The notes beneath the pieces are model-generated. The model saw nothing but the letters and a program-made list of their open reading frames with translations. It searched no databases and was not told the origin of the DNA. The translations under genes and the position numbers were made by a program. This document shows, one piece after another, positions 55,953 through 64,000 of a stretch of 64,000 nucleotides of DNA (its first letter is position 1; each line of letters opens with the position of its first letter). Source of the stretch: Aldrovandia affinis (taxonomy: Eukaryota; Chordata; Actinopteri; Notacanthiformes; Halosauridae); contig JAINUG010000109.1 in assembly GCA_029706075.1 (NCBI GenBank), positions 2,679,501 through 2,743,500 on the forward strand, read 5' to 3'.

Positions 55953-56195
55953 CCGGGGGCCTTTCCGGGTTTTTCAGTTTCCTCCCACAGTCCAAAGACA
56001 TGCACGTTAGGCTAATTGGAGAGTCTAAATTGCCCGTAGGTATGAGTGTGTGAGTGAATGGTGTGTGTGCCCTGCGATGGATTGGCGACCTGTCCAGGGT
56101 GTATTCCTGCCTCTCGCCCGGAACGCATGCTGGGATAGGCTCCAGCCCCCCACCCCTGACTAGGAATAAGCGGCTTAGATAATGGATGGATGGAT
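55952..56195 (+). mobile_element. SINE family 3, 3' part
   Basis: GGCCGGGGGCCTTTCCGGG joins to TTTCCTCCCACAGTCCAAAG and continues to the ATGGATGGAT tail, matching 50563-50865 with the middle CATGTTCTCC block deleted. A (CA)n tract follows at 56207-56250. Confidence 0.88.
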
Positions 56196-56202
56196 TGATA
56201 TG

Positions 56203-56252
<50 letters not shown>

Positions 56253-56475
56253 AATGAAAATGGCTTTTTTTAATGTTACCACGCAAGTCAGTCTTTCTGT
56301 CGTTTTGGTCTGTGGTAAAAGCGTTTTGAGGGCGCCGAAGTTGTGCTAAACCATTTTCATAAACACTGAGCAGCACTTGGAAAGAGAGAGAGTGTAATTT
56401 CCTGTTTGACAAAAGCTGATTCTACTAAACGAAATCCCTGCATCCTTGCAAACACAGCAACACGCCATTTACATA

Positions 56476-56812
56476 CTGGTAACTGCCAAAATAAAGGAAA
56501 CTCCAATATAAAGTGTCTTAATAGGGAGTTCGGCCATCACAAGCCACTGGAACAGCTTCAAGGCATAGATTCTACAAGTGTCTGGAACTCTATTGGAGGG
56601 ATGCAATGCCATTCTTCCATCATTTGGTGTTTTGTTGATGGTGGTGGAAAACCCTGTCTCAGGCACCACTCCAGAATCTCCCATAAGTGTTCAATTGTGT
56701 TGAGATCTGGTGACTGAGACAGCCATGGCATATGCTTCATATGATTTTCATGCTGATCAGACCACTCGTGCCCTGTGGATGGGGGTGTTGTCATCCTGGG
56801 AGAGGCCTTTGT
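56476..56812 (-). mobile_element. Mariner-like element, C-terminal half
   Basis: Starts at CTGGTAACTGCCAAAATAAA after TA. The minus strand encodes DQHENHMKHMPWLSQSPD and then LNTIEHLWEILEWCL. This is the third catalytic block of a Tc1/mariner transposase, in a frame open for 92 codons. The other end is lost where the 51-bp minisatellite begins. Confidence 0.85.
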
Positions 56813-57186
56813 TTCTTTATTTGTTGGAAAGACCACACTTCCTGTAAGAAACCCTGCCTTTGTTTCCTTATTTGGTGGAGAGACCGCACCTCCTGTGAGA
56901 AACCTTGCCTTTGTTTCCTTTAGTGGAGAGACTGCACTTCCTGTAAGAGACCCTGCCTTTGTTTCCTTATTTAGTGGAGAGACTACACTTCCTGTACAAA
57001 ACTGTGCCTTTGTTTCCTATTTTAGTAGAGAGACCACACTTTCTGTGAGAAACCCTGCTTTTGTTTCCTTATTTAGTGGAGAGACCACACTTTCTGTGAG
57101 AAACCCTGCCTTTTTTTCCTTCTTTAGTGAAGAAACTGGACGTCCTGTGAGAAACCCTGCCTTTGTTTCCTCATTTAGTGGGGAAA
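56804..57186 (+). repeat. 51-bp minisatellite with open frame of 17-residue repeats
   Basis: About 7-8 copies of a unit like GCCTTTGTTTCCTTATTTAG followed by GGAGAGACC, ACACTTCCTG and TGAGAAACCCT. Because the unit is 51 bp (one copy is 48 bp), a frame from 56775 to 57266 stays open. It encodes repeats of FVSLFSGETTLPVRNPA. The Met lies in transposon sequence and no promoter or splice evidence is seen, so this is listed as a repeat, not a gene. Confidence 0.9.
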
Positions 57187-57189
57187 AAT

Positions 57190-57970
57190 ACATTCACAAT
57201 ACTGAGGTTGAGGACATTTCTCTCTCTATTGCAGGACACAAAAAGTGCTCTCTGGGTCTGACATAATTTGTATTCTAGAGGAGCTGTTGGCTGCGTAGCT
57301 TGGTGCTCATCACCTGATATGGTGTCTTGACAGCAGAACCTGCGAGCAAACAGTCGGGGGCATTCATTCCCCGCCAGCCCATCTGTGTTCAGGCCCTGTC
57401 TGCTGCCGAAACATTCACTGCCCTTCAGCACTCCTACATGTGCCCTAACACAACTGTTTTAACCAACCTTTACCACTTTGTTCTTCTTTAGCGGGTCAGG
57501 CAAAAATGCAGGAATCAATGACAGGAATATCCTGTGCAATGATGTTTTTCTTGGGGCTAATGACTGTAGGGGGCTTCAGTGTAGTGCCAATGGATTTCTC
57601 ATAAGAAGCCAAATACATGAGCTGTTTTATTCTGACCATATAGACAGTTTCCAAATTCTGTACACCAGCCCTACTTTGAAAAACACAGATCGAGGACTCT
57701 TCACAGCAGAACTGCCTGCTATACCTGAAACACAAACACCACACAGAGAGATGCCTTAACAATAACAGGTTCCTTTTACACCATCACAGCTAATTTTCAG
57801 TACCATGAAAATGTCATATTGTCCCACCCCTAGTATATAACATAAAAAATGTATCACAAAAATCATAATCAACTGTAAAAATCTGGAAAGGACATTTATC
57901 TAGACAGAACATTATAGGTAAAATAACCCACATCTGTGCAACATGTCAATAGTGTGTTGATAGTACTTCT
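57190..57970. other. No recognised gene
   Basis: A 93-codon frame (57478-57759, +) has no motif I know. No repeat family was identified. Confidence 0.4.
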
Positions 57971-57974
57971 GTCT

Positions 57975-58170
57975 TTTCGGGACATTACATTACCAGCATT
58001 TAGCAGATGCTCTTATCCAGAGTGACTTAGTCAGTTTACATTTCTTTATAGCTGGATATTTACTGAAGCAATTCAGGTTAAGTTACTTGCTCAAGGGTAT
58101 GTGCCCCACCTGGGAATTTAATCTGCAACGTTAGCATTATGAGCCAAGCTCCCTAACAATTGTACTACAC
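57975..58170 (-). mobile_element. tRNA-derived SINE (SINE family 1), near full length
   Basis: In reverse: TAGTGTACAATTGTTAGGGA, GCAGATTAAATTCCCAGGTG, GAGCAAGTAACTTAACCTGA, ATTGCTTCAGTAAATATCC and CTCTGGATAAGAGCATCTGC. The order is the same as at 8594. Ends in a TAATGTAATGTC tail. Confidence 0.88.
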
Positions 58171-58654
58171 TTAACGGAGTGCAACTGAAAATTAATTGAC
58201 TAATTTGCAAACACAGGACAGTTGAATTGTCCTTTCTCCCCTATTTCAGGGGAGGGGTGATAATAAAAAAACAATATTTCACTAATGTTACTGGGACTGT
58301 AAATGAACAAGTTCTGGAACAAGAACATGGAACGAATATTACAACACAAACCACAAAAAAACATCACTGTGTAACATAATTTCACATTGTCAAATCACTA
58401 TCATTGTTTTGATTGTATCCACAGTTGTTTTGTTTACTTTGTTTGTATTTGTTTTTTTGAGTCATGCACAAATTATCCCAGATGCCAAAATGTTGCTCTT
58501 CCCCTAACTTTGTAGATTAAAGAGATGGACTAATGAAAAGCCTTATACGTCGGGATGAAGTAGGGCGGCCCTCTGGCTGGATTGGAACTGGATTGGAACT
58601 GATTGCTAATTTACTGAGATAAACAAACTATGGAGAATCTGCCAGAATACTGCA
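58171..58654. other. AT-rich, nothing recognised
   Basis: No coding or repeat family identified. Confidence 0.4.
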
Positions 58655-58712
58655 TGATGAGCGTAGATCGGCTGAATGCTCTGTTCCCATGTTCTTATGT
58701 CCTTATGTAACG
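58655..58712 (+). mobile_element. CR1-type LINE extreme 3' end
   Basis: GATGAGCGTAGATCGGCTGA, ATGCTCTGTTCCCATG and a TTCTTATGTCCTTATG tail match the terminal 60 bp of the CR1 copy at 1140-1680. Confidence 0.7.
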
Positions 58713-60640
58713 TCAGAATTTAAGAATTGCCAAAGACAAAGGAAATCTGGCATTCATAACATGAATGAGCTGTAGAAATCTGCAAATACAATTAATAATT
58801 GTATTGTATTGTATTGTAGTTTTATTCATATTCACACTGCATCATTTCTGGTCCACCCAGACAGTGGAAATGCAGTGGTCCAACTCTTCAGAGATCCAAC
58901 ACTATTTATAGAGTAAAGAACAAAATAAAAATGTTGTGCAATTTTATGTGGATATAATATAATATGCAGCATGTAAAATGCTCTACATAATTTCCTTAGA
59001 ATTGTATAACTTATATAATAGTGGAAAATGTATTTTAATATGCATAAATATATTCCATGGGGTTTTGCATTGCATATTTAAACAGTACCAGTGCTTTCCC
59101 TTTACTGTTCTGCATGGCACTGTGATAAGTTAGGTACTATCTTATATAGAATGTGTGATAAAATCACTCATGATTATGTTTGTATAATTAATGTACTTTG
59201 GTGATTCGTCAACCCATGTGTTCATATTCAAGTTCTCCTACATGCCTGCATACAACTGCTATCAATCATTTACACAGAATTACAAAAATAGGTTTGGCAG
59301 TCATTTAAGACATATTATGCACACTACAGGGCTACAAATCACACTGGCCTTTGTTATTTATATTCCCCAAAAACGTTAGTCGTTTAAAAATCATTATTCT
59401 TCATTCAGGGGCTTTGATAATCGAAGCAGAACAAGGCTTATTTTGTCTTAGGCGGAAACACAAGCACATTTTCTTGCAGTCTTGGGAATTCAGGAAGAGT
59501 AAACATTTCAATGTGTGTGTAGTGGCACCAACTTCAAATGCCATTAGAAAAACATTCTAAAAAGTGTATCTTGGGCAACTGTTGCTATGTGTTACTTCTG
59601 GGCATGTGAGCAAGAATGGCACACTGACATGGAGGAAGCATGAAGGGGGTCAGAAGATAATGATGTGTTGAATGAAAAAGCCAAGCAGTGGAACAATCAT
59701 TTTTTGCCACTGCTAGACAACTTAAAGATATCAGTGACTGTGCACAGACAACGTGTTCTGCAATTCATCAAAAACAATTGAGCATCACATAAAAAAATGA
59801 AAAAAAAGAATGGCCTACACTAAAAGGCACTAAAAAACTATTTGTATTTTAATACTAACTGTATTAAAAATGATGAGTGGTTTCACAGTTGTAGCCAAAT
59901 ATATATATATATATATACGTGTATATATTTTTTTTTTCACCTGTTAATCTTAATGGTGTATTTTAGCTAAACCACTGCTGCATCACTGAATGTGGTTCCA
60001 CGTTTCCCATAATTGGTAGCTGAACTTAAATTTTGATGATCCGATAAGTCCAAAGTCCAATTTGCAAAAGCCGTTGCAGGATGTTTTGAGCACAACCCCC
60101 GGGGCAAAACGCTGGACAGCTGCTTTTGTACTCAAGTGTCAAAGTGCTTGATCCTGTTTTTGCTATATTAATGTACCATCACACACTCAACATGGCCCCA
60201 GAGTGCATTCTGGGAATTCTGGAAAAGGCCAGCTCACGCTGTGTGGAGAGGTCCTTTGGCTTGGTTTGTTTATTTAGGAGACAGTGTTTAAACTGCAGTT
60301 TATTACCGTGTTTAGTGGGCCAGCTTCTTTTTTTCCCGGGTCCCTGTAGGTGTCTGAGATTTGATTCATACCCATCTGCCCATTTGGGCCCCTTCCAGGG
60401 GGAGAAATGGTGCACTTCTGATATGAAATCAACAGCATTGAAACTCTGGAAGCCCCTGTCCCGGTGCATCCTGCTAAACAAGATTTACTAGGGTTTAAGA
60501 GATGGCTGAATGTGTTAGTCCTAACGGCAGGCTCAGTAAATTTCACAGAACAACTTATGTGTATGTGCAAATGCTGCCACTCCTTCGCTTCTGCAATTAA
60601 TCTCGAAACTCCCAAGCACATGCACACATGCATTTACATA
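58713..60640. other. Mostly unrecognised
   Basis: It contains a short (TA)n tract at about 59900-59925 followed by a T run. No exon was identified. Frames such as 60126-60491 overlap on both strands and show no family motif. Confidence 0.4.
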
Positions 60641-60712
60641 TTGCATTTACATTTTAGGCATTTTGCAGATGCTGCTATCCAGAGTGACTTACAATAAGCA
60701 CATTTACAATGG
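60641..60712 (+). repeat. Fish repeat fragment (GCAGATGCTGCTATCC)
   Basis: GGCATTTTGCAGATGCTGCT followed by ATCCAGAGTGACTTACAATA matches the widespread teleost GCAGACGCTCTTATCCAGAG motif. This is the reverse complement of the SINE family 1 tail. Confidence 0.6.
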
Positions 60713-60875
60713 CAAGAATAATCACAGCTAGAGCAAGAGATCAGTACAGCAACAATGCAACAGACGCCATCGCAGACAGACAACGCCATCGTAGACACAT
60801 GCACACATACACAACTGAAAGCTCTATGCAATTGGGCTATGTTTTCCCTGAGTGACTCCGCAACATGATTATTTT

Positions 60876-61130
60876 TTAGGTTGTCTTCAGTTAGCAGAAC
60901 AAGAGGTGCACAGGTGGAAATTATTTCGCACTGATATCAGGAAGTTTTTTGTGTGTTTTTGTTGTCAATGCGTTGAACAGCTTGCCAGGTCATGTAGTGG
61001 AGGCAGAAACACTGGGGGTATTCAAGTCCAGGCTTGATGCAGGACTGGATATTCTTTAGACTAGGAAATGATGAGCCTAGGTAGGCCTAATGGCCTGTTC
61101 TTGTCATTATGTATTCTTATGTTCTTATAT
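60876..61130 (+). mobile_element. CR1-type LINE 3' fragment
   Basis: AGAACAAGAGGTGCACAGGT, GAACAGCTTGCCAGGTCATG, TTCAAGTCCAGGCTTGATGC and GATGAGCCTAGGTAGGCC lead to a TTATGTATTCTTATGTTC tail. The frame is broken. Same orientation as the other three copies. Confidence 0.87.
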
Positions 61131-61365
61131 ATTTATATATCTGTGTGTGTGCGTTTGTGCATGTACGATATAAACCACAACATGCCCTGCATATACAGTA
61201 TAAGACGAACAAAGAAAGTATCCTAGTATGAGCTGGTATGGTTCTCTCCTCCCTCAATAGAAGCTAAATGTTCTGACTTGTCTTCAGTCTGCATTTTCTC
61301 TTCCATAAAATATTCCTCTGTATATCTTTCAAGAGAATTGTGTAGATCTCTCTACGTATTCTATA

Positions 61366-61884
61366 TAGTCCCAGTCAAAAGTTTGAGTACACCTTCCATC
61401 TGGACTACGGCTATGCGGGCACTCCTTCATTCTTGAGCAAGATAACGACCCGAAACACACCTTGAAGTTGTGCAAGAACTATCTAGTGAAGGGGGAACGT
61501 GAAGGACAACTCAAACTAAAGACCTGGCTTGCCCAGTGTCCAGACTTCAATCCCATAGAACTTGTATGGGATGAACTGGGCAGAACAGTCAAAGCAAAGC
61601 AACCCACAAGTGCCTCTGGGAATTGTTGCAGGAGAGCTGGGAAGACATATCGGGTCATTTCCTGCTGAAACGTATTAACCGAATGGCCCGTGTTTGTGAG
61701 GCTGTTATCACAGCAAAGGGTGGCTATTTTGATTGAACATTGCTTTGATGTTCCTTTTGTTTATGGTTATATGTGTTTTTTGTAATTTTCACGTATTTTA
61801 AGAAACTTATATGATGTAAAACATTGTCAATTATGAGATAAACCTAGTTTCTAGCAGGTGTACTCAAACTTTTGACTGGTACTG
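61366..61884 (+). mobile_element. Tc1 element (CAGTACCAGTCAAAAGTTTG family), deleted
   Basis: The ends TAGTCCCAGTCAAAAGTTTG and, in reverse, CAGTACCAGTCAAAAGTTTG are flanked by TA (61364-61365 and 61885-61886). The 519-bp remnant keeps only the last part of the transposase. Confidence 0.92.
61425..61735 (+). pseudogene. Tc1 transposase C-terminal fragment
   Basis: [18 protein letters not shown] carries the second catalytic Asp. LKTWLAQCPDFNPIELVWDE follows as the third block in the same frame, and the frame breaks near 61640. MARVCEAVITAKGGYFD-like code ends at a stop near 61734. The DNA-binding half and first catalytic Asp are deleted. Too short for activity. Confidence 0.87.
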
Positions 61885-62034
61885 TATTTTTCTTGTGTTC
61901 TTAATATCTTGTGTGGGGTATAAGCAACTGGAGATTTTCTCCTCAATATTTTTAATGGTGGAGAACCCATTTCACTGAGCTTGAAGGAAGAAATTAAGTA
62001 TCAAAACCTAGACACCTTGTTGACCACCCGTGCC

Positions 62035-62221
62035 CTGAAATAGGATGAAGGTGATCACTCAGAATGGCTTGGTCTTTATTGCCATTTACATTGCCCTCTG
62101 AGGGGTTGAGTGGACCTAAACCATGCCATGAAAATGCACCCCACACCATAACAGAGCCAGCAGAACCCTTCATTTACTCAAGTTACTCATTTACTTTCCT
62201 TTATTTTGACAGTTACCTGTA
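62035..62221 (-). mobile_element. Mariner-like element end fragment
   Basis: In reverse it starts CTACAGGTAACTGTCAAAAT, then AAAGGAAAGTAAATGAGTA, GCATGGTTTAGGTCCACTCA and GAGGGCAATGTAAATGGCAA. Same family as 2702, 43583 and 56476. Confidence 0.82.
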
Positions 62222-62433
62222 GCAGCATATGTAATATTTGATATAAGCACATTCACTCAATGTTTAATGCAATGTTACTTCAGTTGAATCTACAGTATTT
62301 CAAATCAAACCGTGCCCTTCCATTAAACCTTCACAGTGTACAGAACAGACAGAGGTAAAATGATTCACTTGGTACTGTGGGATTCTGTTTTTAAGGCTGC
62401 TTTGACACAGTGGTGATTTTCTGCCCTATTCAG
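62222..62433. other. Unrecognised sequence before a candidate exon
   Basis: No repeat family seen. It ends in the acceptor-like GATTTTCTGCCCTATTCAG. Confidence 0.4.
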
Positions 62434-62553
62434 GGGTTCAACTCAGAATATGAACTGGAGGCCTACACACGCGAACAAGGGTCTGGACCTAAACGTGTGC
62501 AATGGTACGAGACTAAAAGACACCATGACGAATCGTCATCCAGTTTGACTTGA
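62434..62553 (+). CDS. Candidate terminal coding exon, protein not identified
   Basis: After acceptor TTTTCTGCCCTATTCAG a 39-codon frame runs GFNSEYELEAYTREQGSGPK, then RVQWYETKRHHDESSSSLT, to a TGA at 62551-62553. The composition looks like a real cytoplasmic C-terminal tail (charged, then Ser-rich). The acceptor tract is good, and no repeat family covers it. I do not recognise the protein and find no upstream exon in the window. It could be the last exon of a gene whose other exons lie elsewhere, or chance. An exon of this length without a stop is not rare by chance, hence the modest confidence. Confidence 0.4.
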   Translation, partial: GFNSEYELEAYTREQGSGPKRVQWYETKRHHDESSSSLT

Positions 62554-62967
62554 CATCTAAGCTTGGTATTCCACAGTTTTATTCGCTCGATATCATCCCG
62601 TGTGCAAAATCAACACTCCCTTCCAGTTGGCTTTTAGTTACTTCCAGAAGGCAGAGTCTTGTTTGCTGAGTCCATTAATCCTGGTGGACAGCTTCGTTCT
62701 GCTTTTTGTATTAAAGAGCCTCTTTCATGAGGGGAGCTTTGTGAAGTAAACTGATGTAAATTACAAAATGCGGGTAGCAATTATTGGCGAGATCCAACTG
62801 AAGGTATTCCAAAAACCAACTGCAGCCAGCTCCTGGTACAAATTTTAGAATACGTTCAGAGAGAAGCATTTCACTGTGCTCTTGCTATTTATGTATCATT
62901 TGTATGTATAATTTATTTCATTATTCTGTATGCTGTTCAATATACAGATGATGTGTGTGTGTGCATA
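62554..62967. other. Possible 3' UTR of the candidate exon
   Basis: Non-repetitive and AT-rich toward 62880-62945. No clear polyadenylation signal was placed. It precedes the final Tc1 element. Confidence 0.35.
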
Positions 62968-63876
62968 CACTACCAGTCAAAAGTTTTAGAACACCCCCAT
63001 TTTCCAGTTTTTACTTAAATTTAAGCAGTTCAGGTCCAGTGAATAACTTGAAATGGCACAAAAGTAAGGGGTAAACTGCTAGAGGTAAAAAAAAAAAAAA
63101 AAAACGGAGGTTACCAAAAACTGAAAAACAATGTACATTTTTTGGCAGTGAGTAGTTTCCTACACCATTAAAAGGCATTTGGAAACTCTGACAGGAAGAG
63201 GTCTGGCAGACCCAAAGCCACTACAAAATCAGAAGACAAGTTTCTGAGAGTCAACAGCCTGCGTGATAGGCGGCTCACAGGACAACAGCTTCAAGCACAG
63301 CTTAACACTGGTCGAAGTAAGGAAGTCTCAGTTTCAACTGTGAAGAGAAGACTTCGAGCTGCAGGTTTGACAGGTCGAGTGGCAGTAAGAAAGCCATTGC
63401 TAAGATGGCAAAATAAGAAAAAGAGGCTTGCCTGGGCCATGAAGCACCGCCAGTGGACTACTGAAACTGGAAGAAGGTCTTATGGACTGATGAATCAAGA
63501 TTTGAAATCTTCAGTTCATCACGCAGGGTTTTTGTACGCCATCGAGTAGGCGAAAGGATGGTTCCTCTGTCAAACATGGAGGAGGAAGCGTGATGGTCTG
63601 GGGCTCTTTTGTTGGATCCAGAGTCGGCAACTTGCACGAGTGACTCTTAACCCATGTTAACCTATTACTTGTTCCCTGAAAATTGCCTTTTTTTATAACT
63701 CTGAAATGTACATTATTTTTCAGTTTTTGGTAGCCTAAACTTTTTTTTTTTTTTTTTTTACCTCTGGCAGTTTACTGCTTACCTTTGTACCATTTCAGGT
63801 TATTCACTGGACTTGAACTGCTTAAATTTCTGTAAAAACTGGAAAAATGGGGGTGTTCTAAAACTTTTGACCGGCA

Positions 63877-63879
<3 letters not shown>
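62968..63879 (+). mobile_element. Tc1-like element (family CACTACCGGTC), deleted but uninterrupted
   Basis: Inverted ends CACTACCAGTCAAAAGTTTT and, in reverse, CACTGCCGGTCAAAAGTTTT, flanked by TA (62966-62967 and 63880-63881). At 912 bp it is internally deleted. It contains CAAGCACAGCTTAACACTGG at about 63292, the exact position where the Harbinger element entered the paralogous copy at 12.3 kb. A and T runs flank the interior. Confidence 0.95.
63340..63645 (+). pseudogene. Tc1 transposase middle fragment
   Basis: The frame from 63340 gives MKRRLRAAGLTGRVAVRKPL and LRWQNKKKRLAWAMKHRQW, the second HTH and linker of a Tc1 transposase. A frameshift follows before the first catalytic block (DNA for WTDESRFEIF near 63485). 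SVKHGGGSVMVWGSF-like code at about 63570-63610 lies in a further frame. The second and third catalytic blocks are deleted. Nonfunctional. Confidence 0.87.
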
Positions 63880-63881
<2 letters not shown>

Positions 63882-63917
<36 letters not shown>

Positions 63918-63920
63918 TGA
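63882..63920. repeat. (TG)n microsatellite
   Basis: TGTGTG tract directly after the Tc1 right end. A shorter TG run also precedes the left end (62951-62962), so the element inserted into a TG tract. Confidence 0.93.
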
Positions 63921-64000
63921 GCATGAGAGAGAAACAGCCATTGCACCAGAGTTTCATAACATTTAACTGTCAGAGATCAGTTAAACTAGTTGAGAGCTGT

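Overview
This window reads as nuclear genomic DNA of a ray-finned fish, most likely a teleost. No species is assigned. Three pieces of evidence point that way. It holds split-exon coding sequence of a vertebrate MAGUK gene. It has a mixture of mobile elements typical of teleosts: several Tc1/mariner families with long inverted repeats, PIF/Harbinger, hAT and pogo-like DNA elements, CR1- and L2-type LINEs, a LINE with a restriction-enzyme-like endonuclease, and tRNA-derived SINEs. It also has many long (CA)n, (CT)n and (TA)n tracts. No bacterial-style gene layout, rRNA, functional tRNA or CRISPR array was found.

Host gene content is sparse. The clearest gene is the 3' end of an mpp7-like gene (MAGUK p55 family) on the + strand. 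Three consecutive coding exons (5319-5427, 7605-7748, 9787-9966) encode about 143 residues, the C-terminal half of the guanylate-kinase-like domain and the stop codon. All three have good splice sites and compatible phases. Earlier exons are not in the window. A second candidate, a 39-codon terminal exon at 62434-62553, has a good acceptor but was not identified.

Layout: 0-5.3 kb is an mpp7 intron with a foldback MITE, a CR1 fragment and other repeats, ending in a 179-bp (CT)n tract that abuts the exon. 5.3-10 kb holds the exons, with SINE, hAT and CR1 fragments in the introns. 12.0-16.4 kb is a Tc1-family element split by a 3.7-kb PIF/Harbinger element, next to a probable solo LTR. 17-22 kb is mostly unrecognised. 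23.8-31.3 kb is a five-level nest: a SINE interrupted by a LINE, that LINE by a Tc1 element, the Tc1 by a REL-endonuclease LINE, and that LINE by a Harbinger-related piece. 31-39 kb holds SINEs, MITEs and minisatellites. 39.7-44.1 kb has a near-perfect palindrome, a pogo-like element containing a second element, a nearly complete Tc1 and a mariner-like remnant. 46-47 kb is a Tc1 remnant with an inverted internal segment. 50-57 kb has an L2-type LINE with a hAT insertion, SINEs, an LTR-like repeat and a 51-bp minisatellite. 58-64 kb has CR1, Tc1 and mariner fragments and the candidate terminal exon.

The mobile genes are almost all broken and act independently of the host gene. I found no convincing new biological system. 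The most informative features are the nested insertions whose order can be read from target-site duplications, the microsatellite that forms a splice-site tract, and the palindrome.
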